A DNA stretch of 64,000 nt from the NCBI GenBank assembly GCA_936924635.1, contig CAKZHP010000131.1, positions 20,060-84,059 of the forward strand, read 5' to 3'. This document shows positions 37,718-46,578 of the stretch, piece after piece. Numbering within the stretch: the first letter of the stretch is position 1; each line of letters starts with the position of its first letter. This DNA is from an uncultured Propionibacteriaceae bacterium (lineage in GTDB: Bacteria > Actinomycetota > Actinomycetes > Propionibacteriales > Propionibacteriaceae). Under the pieces are notes generated by a model, which worked only from the letters and a program-made list of their open reading frames with translations, ran no database searches and was not told where the DNA came from. Both the position numbers and the translations under genes were made by a program.

Positions 37718-38381
37718 GGAGCCTCCGATCGACCAGTGGCACTTCGACGCGGGCCACGACGCCCGCGACGACCCACTTGTCATCCAGCAGGCCGTCGTTC
37801 CAGCGCTCGTCGCTGATCAGCACGGTGAGGGTCCCCGACACCCGCGGGCGCACTCCCGGCTTGTACGTCGAGATGCGCCACACGGGCTCGGTGACCTGCG
37901 GGTCGTACTGCTCAGCCTTGCGCGGGTCCACGTTCTTCAGCCTGGGGAAGCTCTGCCGGTCACCCTCGGGAAGCTGCACCATGATCAGGTCGTCGGGGAG
38001 GTCCTTGGTGGCGTCATGGTGGTTGACGATGTCCAGCCGCACCCGAACCTCCGTCGGGATCTCCCGCCCGGAGCTGTCGTCGACCACCTCGGCCTCGAGC
38101 ACCGTGATCGTCCAGTTGGTGAGCCTCACGGCAGTGCCAGGGGCGACTCTCCGGGCGTTGCCGATGTCGGCGGTCCTGAACCCACCCAGCGCGGCGACCA
38201 GGGCGACCACCAGGCCCGCCACGCCGAGCGCGACCCACCAGCCTCGCTGGCTCCGCGCCCGCGGCGGGATGCCCGCTGGCGGGTGAGCGGGTGCGCCCCA
38301 GGCCGGGTCGGGGGACGTCTCCCGCAGCGCCGGCGTCACCGGCTGGGGCGGGCCCCATCTCGGGTCGGGGGGCGACTGCAT
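37710..38381 (-). CDS. Membrane-anchored protein with proline-rich head (cluster member 3)
   Basis: 223 aa. Cytoplasmic proline-rich head (MQSPPDPRWGPPQPVTPALR), one TM helix (WWVALGVAGLVVALVAALGG), then an outer domain, including RLTNWTITVLEAEVVDDSSG and EIPTEVRVRLDIVNHHDAT. ATG 38381 chosen as the start of the proline-rich head; the earlier in-frame ATG gives no family features. Shares architecture with the next two genes. Confidence 0.68.
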   Translation of the reverse strand: MQSPPDPRWGPPQPVTPALRETSPDPAWGAPAHPPAGIPPRARSQRGWWVALGVAGLVVALVAALGGFRTADIGNARRVAPGTAVRLTNWTITVLEAEVVDDSSGREIPTEVRVRLDIVNHHDATKDLPDDLIMVQLPEGDRQSFPRLKNVDPRKAEQYDPQVTEPVWRISTYKPGVRPRVSGTLTVLISDERWNDGLLDDKWVVAGVVARVEVPLVDRRLHA

Positions 38382-38434
38382 GAGCGTCACCCTAGCTGCC
38401 GGCGCGTCACTCACCGAGGTCGCGGGCGACCGCT

Positions 38435-38815
38435 TCACCCCAGGCCCTCGTCAGCGATCAACCAGCGATCGGCTGGGCCTCCACGCTCCAGGATGTACGC
38501 CCAGGAGCGCGGGCCGTCCGGGACCGAGCTGTCACCCCCGTGGGAGACGAACGTGACGGGCACCCTCACCCTGTCGCTCCGTGGCGACCCGCGATCTGGG
38601 GCGGCCGATCTCACCGTGACCTCCGTCACGCGGATGCGCCCGCACCAGCTCCCGTGCTTGCCGGTGGTGAGCAACGCGGTGGCCGTGCGGCAGTCCGTGG
38701 CCTCGAGCGCCTGCAGAGAGGTCGCGACGACCTCTTCCGGCGGCGGGAGCGGGACAGAGGTGTGCGAGCACCCGGTCGGGGCGGCACCGGTCAGGATCGC
38801 CGCCAGCCATCTCAT
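38435..38815 (-). CDS. Small putative lipoprotein
   Basis: 126 aa. Short signal with lipobox-like GAAPTGC at about residue 16, then helices and strands (VVATSLQALEATDCRTATAL, VRVPVTFVSHGGDSSVPDGP). Resembles the fold of small NTF2-like lipoproteins that precede secreted clusters. It precedes the three-gene coupled set by 53 bp, same direction. Confidence 0.55.
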   Translation of the reverse strand: MRWLAAILTGAAPTGCSHTSVPLPPPEEVVATSLQALEATDCRTATALLTTGKHGSWCGRIRVTEVTVRSAAPDRGSPRSDRVRVPVTFVSHGGDSSVPDGPRSWAYILERGGPADRWLIADEGLG

Positions 38816-38861
38816 GGCGCGATGGTAGGCCAGGGACCTGCTCTCGAACAGGGCCCGCCGG

Positions 38862-39572
38862 TCAGGCCTTGCGGTTCTTCAGGAGCTTGACCACGGCCTT
38901 GCCCGTGCCCTCGGCGCTGCCCGGGTTCTGGCCAGTGACGAGGTTGCCGTCGACGACCACCTTCTCCACGAACGGCCGCAGGGCCTTCGTGTACGAGGCC
39001 CCCTCGGCCTTGAGCTTCTCGTCGAGGCGGAACGGCACGGCCTTGTCACGCTGCGCCAGCTTCTCCTCGGGCCACGAGAAGCCGGTGACCTTGCGTCCCT
39101 TGATGAGCGGGGTGCCGTCGGAGAGGGTGGCGCCGATGAACGCGGACGGGCCGTGGCACACGGCCGACACGATCCGGCCCTCCTCCAGCGTGCGGGCGAG
39201 CACCCCGGCCAGCTCCGGGTTGTTCGGCAGGTCGAACATCACGCCGTGGCCGCCCGTGACGTACACGGCGTCCCAGTCGCGTCCGGCGACCTCAGCCACG
39301 GAGACGGTGTCGTCGAGCAGCGCCATGTACTCCGGGTCCTCGTACCGCTTGCCGACCTTGGGGCCCATCTCGGCGGTCGCCAGGCTGGTCGGGTCGAGCG
39401 GCACCTGGCCACCGGCGACGCTCGCGATGGTGGCCTCGTGGCCGGCCTCGGTGACCACGTCGTGGAAGTGGGTGAGCTCGCTCAGCCACAGGCCGGTACG
39501 GTAGCCCACCTTCTCGAAGGCGGGGGTGCTGGTGGTGACGATCAAGATCTGTGCCGGTGCGGGGCGCGCCAT
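38862..39572 (-). CDS. DJ-1/PfpI family protein (Hsp31-like)
   Basis: 236 aa. Nucleophile Cys139 in IVSAVCHGPSAF at the elbow, with E20 in TPAFEKVGYRTGLWLSE and GGHGVMFDLPNNPEL. This long form matches class I Hsp31/glyoxalase III-like proteins that hydrolyse methylglyoxal or repair glycated proteins. Confidence 0.87.
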   Translation of the reverse strand: MARPAPAQILIVTTSTPAFEKVGYRTGLWLSELTHFHDVVTEAGHEATIASVAGGQVPLDPTSLATAEMGPKVGKRYEDPEYMALLDDTVSVAEVAGRDWDAVYVTGGHGVMFDLPNNPELAGVLARTLEEGRIVSAVCHGPSAFIGATLSDGTPLIKGRKVTGFSWPEEKLAQRDKAVPFRLDEKLKAEGASYTKALRPFVEKVVVDGNLVTGQNPGSAEGTGKAVVKLLKNRKA

Positions 39573-39660
39573 GGGTCCTCCTCGTGAGATTGCTCCACTC
39601 TGCCACGCCGCCGCAGGAGCGGGCCCCCGGCCCAGCGCCGTACGCGCCAGAGGGTGGACG

Positions 39661-39688
39661 ACGCCCGGCCCCCGAGGAGGCCGGGCGT
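39661..39688. terminator. Terminator hairpin of the LppX-like lipoprotein gene
   Basis: ACGCCCGGCC (39661-39670), eight-base loop, GGCCGGGCGT (39679-39688): perfect 10-bp stem starting 25 bp after the lipoprotein stop. Confidence 0.65.
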
Positions 39689-39713
39689 GCGTCGGGACGT
39701 GCGGGGGCCGGGG

Positions 39714-40472
39714 CTATTGGACCTCGGAGGCAGCCGGCTCGGTGATGGTGACGGGCTCGTCGTACTTGGAGAACGTCGCCGTGATCTTGCTGGTGGCGTT
39801 GCCCGTGGTCCACGTGGTGACCGACTTGCGCAGGAGCGACTTGCTGTCGAGGTAGATCTCCGAGGGGATGCTCTGACCGCCCGCGTCCACCGTCACGTTG
39901 TACTTGCGGACCGAGACACCGTCGACGGTGTCGGGCCCGACGTAGGTGACCGAGCTGTACGTGACGTTGTTGCGGATCGAGTCCGCCGGGTTCGCCGCGC
40001 CGGTCGGAGTGGTGCCCTTCGTCCACTTCGCGGCACCCGCCTGCTTCGTGTACTGGGTGGTGCCGATCGTGATGATCTGAGCCTTCTGGCCCCCGGCCGT
40101 CAGCTCGCTCTGCGTCTTCACCTTGTTCGGGTCGGAGATGTCGGCAACGCCCGTGCTGGTCATGCCGCCGCTGGCGCTCTCGACCTGCGACGAGAAGCTC
40201 GCGGTCTTCACGTTCTTCGACGCGTCGGCGATCTGCTTGGTGAACGCGGCGGGGTCGACGGTGGCGCCGGGGGCGGGCGCGGCGGCGGTGGTCGCCCCGG
40301 ACGACGCGGTGGTGGGGGCGCCGGGCGCCGACACCGAGCCCGTCTGGCCGGTGGCAGGGGCGGAGCTCACGGGCGCGGGCGTCGGGACGGTGGCGGTGGA
40401 CGAGGAGCAGCCGGCAGCGAGCGCGATCGCGGTCAGGGCCCCGGCGGCGAGGGTGCGGCGGGCGACGGTCAT
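39714..40472 (-). CDS. LppX/LprG-like lipoprotein
   Basis: 252 aa. Signal and lipobox ALAAGC with Cys22, an Ala/Pro/Thr linker of about 50 residues, then a single LolA-like half-barrel (FTKQIADASKNVKTASFSSQ, VKTQSELTAGGQKAQIITIG, SIPSEIYLDSKSLLRKSVTT). Mycobacterial relatives bind triacyl lipids for transport to the outer envelope. ATG 40472 begins the signal; the longer in-frame frame is not needed. Confidence 0.85.
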   Translation of the reverse strand: MTVARRTLAAGALTAIALAAGCSSSTATVPTPAPVSSAPATGQTGSVSAPGAPTTASSGATTAAAPAPGATVDPAAFTKQIADASKNVKTASFSSQVESASGGMTSTGVADISDPNKVKTQSELTAGGQKAQIITIGTTQYTKQAGAAKWTKGTTPTGAANPADSIRNNVTYSSVTYVGPDTVDGVSVRKYNVTVDAGGQSIPSEIYLDSKSLLRKSVTTWTTGNATSKITATFSKYDEPVTITEPAASEVQ

Positions 40473-40639
40473 GGGTGCTCCTTGGTGCAGAAGAGACGTG
40501 CGTGCTGAAGAAACCCGCCGGGCTGGCGGTGAGGGCAGAGTAGCGGGTGGTGGCTCAGAGCCCTCAGCGATGGTCGGTGCTCCCGGCCGCAGCATGAGAA
40601 ACCTGCCCGGTGCCGCGGACGTCTCCGTACGCTCGCCCC

Positions 40640-41716
40640 ATGACGTTCGAGGTGCGCCCGTCGCAGACCCTGCAGCCCGACTCCGTACGCACCGCAGCGG
40701 TCACGGCGCCTGTCCTCGGCGAGGCGTACACCGACCACGTGGCCCGGGCGACCTGGACCACCGAGCGCGGCTGGCACGACCACGCCATCACCGCCCTGGA
40801 GCCGATGTCGATGCACCCCGCGGCAGGGGTCCTCCACTACGCGCAGGAGATCTTCGAGGGGCTGAAGGCCTACCGGCGCGCCGACGGGGGTGTGCAGGTC
40901 TTCCGGCCCGACCGCAACGCGGCCAGGTTCGCGCGGTCCGCCGTACGCTTGGACATGCCGCCGCTCCCCGAGGCCGACTTCGTGGAGTCGGTGCTGAGGC
41001 TGGTCGAGATCGACCAGGCGTGGGTTCCCGACAGCGCGGGGGAGCAGTCGCTGTACATCCGGCCGTTCATGATCGCCGACGAGACCTTCCTGGGGGTGCG
41101 GGCGGCCCGCCGCTACTCGTACCTGGTCGTGATGACCCCGGCCGGTCCGTACTACCCGGAGCCCGTCACGCTCTGGGTGACCCCGAGCTTCACCCGTGCG
41201 GCGCCGGGCGGCACCGGCGCGGCGAAGTGCGGCGGCAACTACGCGGCCTCGCTGGCCGCCGCCCGGGAGGCGCACGAGCACGGCTGCGGCCAGGTGCTGT
41301 GGCTCGACGGCGCCGAGCACCGCTGGGTCGAGGAGTGCGGCACCATGAACATCCTCTTCGTCACCGCTGCCGGCGAGCTGCTGACCCCGTCGCTGACGGA
41401 CACGATCCTCGACGGCGTCACCCGCGACTCCCTGCTGACGCTGGCCTCCGAGCACGGCCTCACCCCGGTCGAGCGCCGGATCGAGTTCGCCGAGGTCGCC
41501 CAGGGCGTCCGCGACGGGTCGATCACCGAGGCCCTCGCCTGCGGCACCGCGGCCGTGGTCACGCCCATCACCGGGTTCGCCACGCCGAGCGGCGACCGGC
41601 TGGTCGTCGGCGACGGCACGCCGGGCCCGGCCACGACGGCATTGCGTACGCACCTGGTCGACATCCAGCTCGGCCAGGCCCCCGACCCGTACGGCTGGGT
41701 CGTCCCCGTCGGCTGA
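40640..41716 (+). CDS. ilvE: Branched-chain amino acid aminotransferase
   Basis: 358 aa fold-type IV PLP enzyme. PLP Lys196 (GTGAAKCGGNYAASL), LHYAQEIFEGLKAYRR, EECGTMNILFVTAAGELLTP and VERRIEFAEVAQGVRDG. Catalyses the last step of Leu/Ile/Val synthesis and the first of degradation. ATG 40640 chosen over an in-frame upstream start since it matches the family N-terminus. Confidence 0.94.
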   Translation: MTFEVRPSQTLQPDSVRTAAVTAPVLGEAYTDHVARATWTTERGWHDHAITALEPMSMHPAAGVLHYAQEIFEGLKAYRRADGGVQVFRPDRNAARFARSAVRLDMPPLPEADFVESVLRLVEIDQAWVPDSAGEQSLYIRPFMIADETFLGVRAARRYSYLVVMTPAGPYYPEPVTLWVTPSFTRAAPGGTGAAKCGGNYAASLAAAREAHEHGCGQVLWLDGAEHRWVEECGTMNILFVTAAGELLTPSLTDTILDGVTRDSLLTLASEHGLTPVERRIEFAEVAQGVRDGSITEALACGTAAVVTPITGFATPSGDRLVVGDGTPGPATTALRTHLVDIQLGQAPDPYGWVVPVG

Positions 41717-41723
41717 CCCGCAA

Positions 41724-41789
41724 CCTCACATCCGGTCCTGGTCCTCGCATGCGGCCAGACGGCCTCCAAGTGCAGATTCGGATGTGAGG
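41724..41789. repeat. Spaced 11-bp inverted repeat between convergent genes
   Basis: CCTCACATCCG (41724-41734) and CGGATGTGAGG (41779-41789), perfect, separated by 44 bp, lying between the ends of ilvE and the beta-mannosidase gene. It could form a bidirectional terminator, but the long spacer is unusual and a protein-binding site or mobile-element ends are alternatives. Confidence 0.5.
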
Positions 41790-41802
41790 GCGCGGTCCGG
41801 GG

Positions 41803-44238
41803 TCAGGCCGTGGGGCGTACGAGCTCGTTGGTCGTGCGCACCACCTCAGGGGTGAGGTCGTCGGCGGTGAGCGTGCCGCCGGAGACGCGGATCTCGGCGG
41901 TCTCCCCGGGCAGCAGCGTGAGCAGGCCCTGGTCGGCGACCAGGTCCGGCGACACCAGGTCGAGCATCAGGAACAGGTCGCGCACCAGCACGTCGGTGGT
42001 CAGCCGCACCACGCCGTCGGCGACGTCGATCGCCCAGGTCGGCTGGGTCAGCGCGGTGTCGCGCGGCTCGGCGTAGAACCACAGGTCGCGGCAACCGTCG
42101 AGCGAGGCCACCAGCACCTCGGACGCGGGATCCGCCGGGGCGCCGGCCTCCACCGGCACCGGCAGGCGCACGGTCTGGCGGGCCGGGAGCGCCACCGCGA
42201 TCTCGGTGGCGGCGAGGGTCTCCCCGGCGTACGAGAGCCGGCTGACGGTCAGCGTCCCCTCCCAGGCCTCGTCGGTGTCGTTGATCACGGCGACCACGAG
42301 GCCGTCATCGGTGGGCTGGACGGTCACGAGGCGGTCGGCGTGGGCGGCGCGCAGCGCGTACCAGAGCGGCTTGTACACCCCGTGGCCGTCGATGGCCGCC
42401 CAGGACACCACCGGCCAGCAGTCGTTGATCTGCCACACCACGGTGCCGCCGCAGTGGGGCCAGAGCGACCGGTACCAGGTCACGCCCGCCCGCATCGCCC
42501 ACGCCTGGTTGAGCTGCATCGCCCAGTGCCACGCGCGCATCTCGCGCGGCATGTCGAGGTGCGGCACCAGGCCGGCGCTGAGGTTGAGGTTGCCCAGGAA
42601 CGCCTTCTGGTGCACGAGCATGCCGGTCGACTGCGGCGTCAGCGGGCGCTCGCTGAGCGACCGCTCCAGCGTCGACCACGCGGGCGGGCCCTGCCAGCCG
42701 AACTCGGCGACAAACCGAGGTGCGTACGTGCGGTACTCCGACCAGTCGCGGGCGTTCCACATGTCCCAGATGTGCATCGACCCGTGGGCCTCCGCGTTCG
42801 CGGGCTCACCTCCGGGGGAGAACGGCGAGCCCGGGATGTACGGCAGCTGGGGCGTGATCTCCGCGACCAGGGCGGGGAACATCCGCTCGTAGTAGCCGAG
42901 CCCCCACGTCATGTCACCCAGCGAGCGCTGCCAGGTCGTGGACTCGTGCATCACCAGGTTCTCGTTGTTGCCGCAGATCAGCACCAGGCTCGGGTGGTGG
43001 CCGATGCGGGCCAGGTTGTCGCGGGCCTCGGCCTCGATGCTCGACCACAGCGGCTCCTCCTCCGCGTACGCCGCGCAGGCCAGCAGCATGTCCTGCCAGG
43101 TGAGCAGCCCCATCTCGTCGCAGAGGTCGTAGAAGTCGTCGGACTCGTAGATGCCGCCGCCCCAGACCCGCACCAGGTTCACCCCGGCGTCGTACGTCTG
43201 CCGCAGCCGCGTCTCGTAGCGCTGCCGGTCGACCCGGGTGACGAGCGCGTCGTCGGGGATCCAGTTCACGCCGCGCACGAGGACGGGGCGCTCGTTGACG
43301 TACAGGAGGAACGGCGTGCCGGCAGCGTCAGGGGTGGTGTCCCAGCGCGCGGAGCGGAAGCCCACGCGGCGCGTGGTCTCGTCGATCACGGTCTCCCCGT
43401 CGAGCAGCGTGACGGTGACGTCGTACCGGGGCTGCGACCCGTACCCGCGGGGCCACCAGAGCTCGGCGTCGGGCACCTCCAGGGCGAGCACGGTCTCGGC
43501 CGTGGCCGGGGCCTCCGTGGTGGCGCCGTGGCAGGTGACGCGTACGGTGAGCGGGCGGTCGGCCGCGGTCCGTACGCGGACACCCAGCACGCCGCCCTCG
43601 GCCGCCGGCTGCGCGTCGACCAGCACCTGCTCCAGACGCGCCGTCGTCCAGGTCTCCAGGCGGACGCCCTTCCAGATGCCCGAGGTGGCCGTGGCGATGC
43701 CCCAGTCCCAGCCGAAGCTGCACGCGTTCTTGCGGATGGCGTTGTAGGCCAGGGGGTACGGGCTGGGGCGGACGCCCAGGGCCAGCGCGGCGCTGGACGC
43801 GTGCCGGACGGGGCTGGTGAAGGCGACCGAGAGCGTGTTCTCGTCCTGCAGCAGGCCCGTGACGTCGAAGCGCCAGGTGCGGTGCATGTTGTCCACGTCG
43901 CCGAGCGGGCGGCCGTTGAGGCTCACGGTCGCGATGGTGTCGAGGCCGTCGAAGACCAGGTCGGTGTGCTCCGCCTCACCGGCGGGGCGGGCGAAGGTGG
44001 TCTCGTACGTCCAGTCCGACTCCCCGATCCAGCGCTGGGCGGCCTCGTTGTCGTCGAGGTACGGGTCGTCGATCAGCCCCGCGGCGAGCAGGTCGGTGTG
44101 CACGCAGCCAGGCACGGTCGCCGGCACCTCGGTGATCGACGCCGGGACGGGTCCGCCGGCGGGGCGTACGCGCCAGCCGGCGTGGAGCTCGTGACGGGTG
44201 AGGGGAGCGGCCGAGGTGGCGCTGACGTGGGACGACAT
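41803..44238 (-). CDS. GH2 beta-mannosidase
   Basis: 811 aa. Sugar-binding N-domain (DLVFDGLDTIATVSLNGRPL), Ig-like domain, and TIM barrel with acid/base Glu426 in GNNEN and nucleophile Glu512 in RFVAEFGWQGPP; GVNWIPDDALVTRV is typical of GH2 mannosidases. No signal peptide, so it acts on imported beta-mannosides. ATG 44238 preferred; ATG 44271 in frame. Confidence 0.88.
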   Translation of the reverse strand: MSSHVSATSAAPLTRHELHAGWRVRPAGGPVPASITEVPATVPGCVHTDLLAAGLIDDPYLDDNEAAQRWIGESDWTYETTFARPAGEAEHTDLVFDGLDTIATVSLNGRPLGDVDNMHRTWRFDVTGLLQDENTLSVAFTSPVRHASSAALALGVRPSPYPLAYNAIRKNACSFGWDWGIATATSGIWKGVRLETWTTARLEQVLVDAQPAAEGGVLGVRVRTAADRPLTVRVTCHGATTEAPATAETVLALEVPDAELWWPRGYGSQPRYDVTVTLLDGETVIDETTRRVGFRSARWDTTPDAAGTPFLLYVNERPVLVRGVNWIPDDALVTRVDRQRYETRLRQTYDAGVNLVRVWGGGIYESDDFYDLCDEMGLLTWQDMLLACAAYAEEEPLWSSIEAEARDNLARIGHHPSLVLICGNNENLVMHESTTWQRSLGDMTWGLGYYERMFPALVAEITPQLPYIPGSPFSPGGEPANAEAHGSMHIWDMWNARDWSEYRTYAPRFVAEFGWQGPPAWSTLERSLSERPLTPQSTGMLVHQKAFLGNLNLSAGLVPHLDMPREMRAWHWAMQLNQAWAMRAGVTWYRSLWPHCGGTVVWQINDCWPVVSWAAIDGHGVYKPLWYALRAAHADRLVTVQPTDDGLVVAVINDTDEAWEGTLTVSRLSYAGETLAATEIAVALPARQTVRLPVPVEAGAPADPASEVLVASLDGCRDLWFYAEPRDTALTQPTWAIDVADGVVRLTTDVLVRDLFLMLDLVSPDLVADQGLLTLLPGETAEIRVSGGTLTADDLTPEVVRTTNELVRPTA

Positions 44239-44301
44239 GGCTCCACTCTGGCCGAGATGCGCGTCCGGCACGCCGACGAGGGCGGGTTCGTGCAGTGCTG
44301 C

Positions 44302-44895
44302 TCAGGCCTCGGCCGGGGGCTCCGGCGGAGTGGGCAGCTCCGCGCCCCAGTGAGCGAGGTCGGCCGGGGTGTCCAGGTCGGTGAGGTCGGCCGCGGTCGG
44401 CACCGGGTTCAGGGTCAGCGACGACAGCATCCGGCGCATGGCGACACCGTCTGCGCCGGAGGCCGCGATGGCTCGGCGCAGCGAAGCGGTGCGGTGCACG
44501 CCGAGCAGCCACTGCAGCGTGCCGTCGGCGTCGGCCAGCAGCCACCCGTCGGCGGGGTCGTCCTCGACGACCGCGGCCAGGAGGTCGCGTACGGCAGGCT
44601 CGGCGCCCGGGTGGTCGACGGCCATCACGACGGTCCAGTCGCACGGCTCGGTGATGGCGTCGAGGCCGGCCTGGACGCCGGCCACCGGCCCGCCGCCGGG
44701 AGGCTCCTCCATGGTCCGCAGCACGTCCCACGGCACGTCGACGTCGCCGACGACCACCCGCGTGCGGGCCGCGGGCACCGCCGCGAGCACGATGTCGAGC
44801 AGCCGCTGCTCACCGATGTACAGATCGGCCTTGGAGACGCCGCCGAGCCGCATGCCCTGTCCGCCGGCGAGCACCACGGCGTCGTACGTGATCAT
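44302..44895 (-). CDS. mobA: Molybdenum cofactor guanylyltransferase
   Basis: 197 aa nucleotidyltransferase. GTP/metal motif VLAGGQGMRLGGVSKADL, VVMAVDHPGAEPAVRDLL, WLLGVHRTASLRRAI. Adds GMP to molybdopterin. It has D-H-P where D-x-P is usual; compatible. ATG 44895 is the start of the motif-bearing domain. Confidence 0.85.
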   Translation of the reverse strand: MITYDAVVLAGGQGMRLGGVSKADLYIGEQRLLDIVLAAVPAARTRVVVGDVDVPWDVLRTMEEPPGGGPVAGVQAGLDAITEPCDWTVVMAVDHPGAEPAVRDLLAAVVEDDPADGWLLADADGTLQWLLGVHRTASLRRAIAASGADGVAMRRMLSSLTLNPVPTAADLTDLDTPADLAHWGAELPTPPEPPAEA

Positions 44896-45227
44896 GCAGC
44901 ACACCCTAGGGAGGTCCGGCGGTCGTCGATCGCGAGACCAGTGGCGCGGGTCTGCTGGGCAGGTACGGCCATGCGCGCGGACCGCTTGTCTGATAACCAC
45001 GGGGCCGCTCACGGTCCACGTCACGTACGGACATGTGCATCAGGACGGGTTTGTCCGCGTACTTAGGGGTGAGTGCGGTCTCGGCCACGGGGAGGTCGTG
45101 AACCGCGATTGACGTTCGGTCCCGCTGCAGTCGGCATGACGCGCTGAGGGCCGTCTAGGGCACTGGGGATCTCGTGAAGTACCTGACCATGGCTAGCGCG
45201 CGCCGTGACGAACGACGTGAGGGCGGC
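44896..45227. other. Intergenic region without a gene
   Basis: About 330 bp with no supportable gene. It holds the mobA upstream region and an imperfect dyad (GTACGGACA near 45025, TGTCCGCGTAC near 45052) of unknown meaning. Confidence 0.5.
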
Positions 45228-45563
45228 ATGCCGCGGTGGCTCTCCGTTGCCGTTGCGGCGGTCCTGCTGGCCGTGTCGGGAGGGCCGTTCCTCCCGTCCA
45301 CCGTCCCGGCCGCGGCGGCCCCTCCAGACCACCAGGCGCCGGCACCTTCGGCACCCCGGCCCCGGCGAGCATGCCCAGGGCCAGAGCCAGGCGCCAGCAG
45401 CTATCGCCGGGCCAGCGGCGTGCCGACCTCGGGAATGCGTGCCCTGGCGGCCCGTGAGGGCAGTGGCGCCCAGAGACTGTGGGGGTGGTCGCAGGTCACG
45501 GGAGCGGGCGACCTGCTTTGGAACGCCAGAGGGCCCCGGCGCTGCCGGGGCCCTCTGGTCTAG
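45228..45563 (+). CDS. Possible truncated secreted protein
   Basis: ATG 45228 with GAGGG ahead. It starts with a convincing signal peptide (MPRWLSVAVAAVLLAVSGGP, cleavage after VPAAAA) then a short Pro/Arg/Ala-rich tail with no recognisable domain. The 3' end runs through a strong terminator hairpin, so the final codons are doubtful. Either a small secreted peptide or the leader of a lost gene. Confidence 0.3.
   Translation: MPRWLSVAVAAVLLAVSGGPFLPSTVPAAAAPPDHQAPAPSAPRPRRACPGPEPGASSYRRASGVPTSGMRALAAREGSGAQRLWGWSQVTGAGDLLWNARGPRRCRGPLV
45526..45558. terminator. Strong terminator hairpin
   Basis: CCAGAGGGCCCCGGC (45526-45540), loop GCT, GCCGGGGCCCTCTGG (45544-45558): perfect 15-bp stem, 25 bp after the stop of the minus-strand PRC/DUF2382 gene. 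Confidence 0.85.
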
Positions 45564-45583
45564 CTGTCTGGCTGGCGCGAGCC

Positions 45584-46417
45584 TCAGATGCGGTCGCGAC
45601 GGTCGTCGCCGAGACGGCCGGCGTCGACGTCGTCGGCACCCTCGACCTCGACGTGCTCCTTGCGGACCTCGTCGGTGACCTGGCGGTTCTCGGTCACGGC
45701 CTCCTTGCCGAGGCTGACCTCCTCCACCGCGTGGGTCTCCTTGGTGACGACGGGGCGCTCCTCGCGCAGGACGACCTCCTCGACCTGGTCATCGGTGTCG
45801 CCGATGGCGTCGGTGCGGGTGTCGCCCGAGACCGGCGTGCGCTCGACGCGGATACGCTCGGTGGTGACGGGGACGGTGACGGTCTGGTTCTCCGTCGTCG
45901 TGTACTTGCGGAGGCGGACGCGGCCAGTCTCGACCTGCTCCTTGCCGACGTTGAGGCTCTCCTCGCGCAGCGTCACCGAGGCGTCGCCGGTCTCGCGGGT
46001 CCGGTCGACCTCCAGGTCGCGGTCGCCCACCAGGTCGGCGCGGTCGCGATCAAGGTCACGATCGACGTCGACATCGGTGCGGTCACGGTCGACGGTGGCG
46101 TCCGTGCCGCGGCCACGGTAGTAGGCGTACAGCGCGTCCTGCTCGCTCTCGTCGAGGTGCTGGTCGGCGTCCTGACGGGGAGCGTCCTTCACCACGTCCT
46201 CGTCGTAGGCGACGCGGATGCCCTCGGCATCGGACGTGGCGCCCTCGAGCGGGACCAGGCTCTGGGAGAGACCGAACCAACCGGTGGCGACGGCAGCGAA
46301 CGTCGGCTCGCCGGTCACGTCGTCGAGGTAGATCTCCTCGATCTTGCCGATCTTCTCGCCCTTGTTGTCGTACGCGTTCGCGCCGATGAGGCTGGCGGCA
46401 TCCTTGCTGATGGTCAT
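45584..46417 (-). CDS. PRC-barrel and DUF2382 stress protein
   Basis: 277 aa. N-terminal PRC barrel (GANAYDNKGEKIGKIEEIYL, TFAAVATGWFGLSQSLVPLE), a Asp/Arg-rich spacer (ATVDRDRTDVDVDRDLDRDR), then DUF2382 (LREESLNVGKEQVETGRVRL, TVTVPVTTERIRVERTPV). Relatives (YsnF-like) are general stress proteins. The stop is followed by a strong terminator. Confidence 0.88.
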   Translation of the reverse strand: MTISKDAASLIGANAYDNKGEKIGKIEEIYLDDVTGEPTFAAVATGWFGLSQSLVPLEGATSDAEGIRVAYDEDVVKDAPRQDADQHLDESEQDALYAYYRGRGTDATVDRDRTDVDVDRDLDRDRADLVGDRDLEVDRTRETGDASVTLREESLNVGKEQVETGRVRLRKYTTTENQTVTVPVTTERIRVERTPVSGDTRTDAIGDTDDQVEEVVLREERPVVTKETHAVEEVSLGKEAVTENRQVTDEVRKEHVEVEGADDVDAGRLGDDRRDRI

Positions 46418-46578
46418 GTTCTGCCCTTCGTAGAACTTGTGGACGTCCCCGACGCTAGGGGGTCCGGGGCGGTGTTCGCAGGCGTCTCCTCCACCCGGGG
46501 GCGATCTTTCACCCTGCAGGGCGCAACCGCCCCGAAACGGGAATGGATCGCTGCAGACAGGCGTTCCCGACGATCAGG

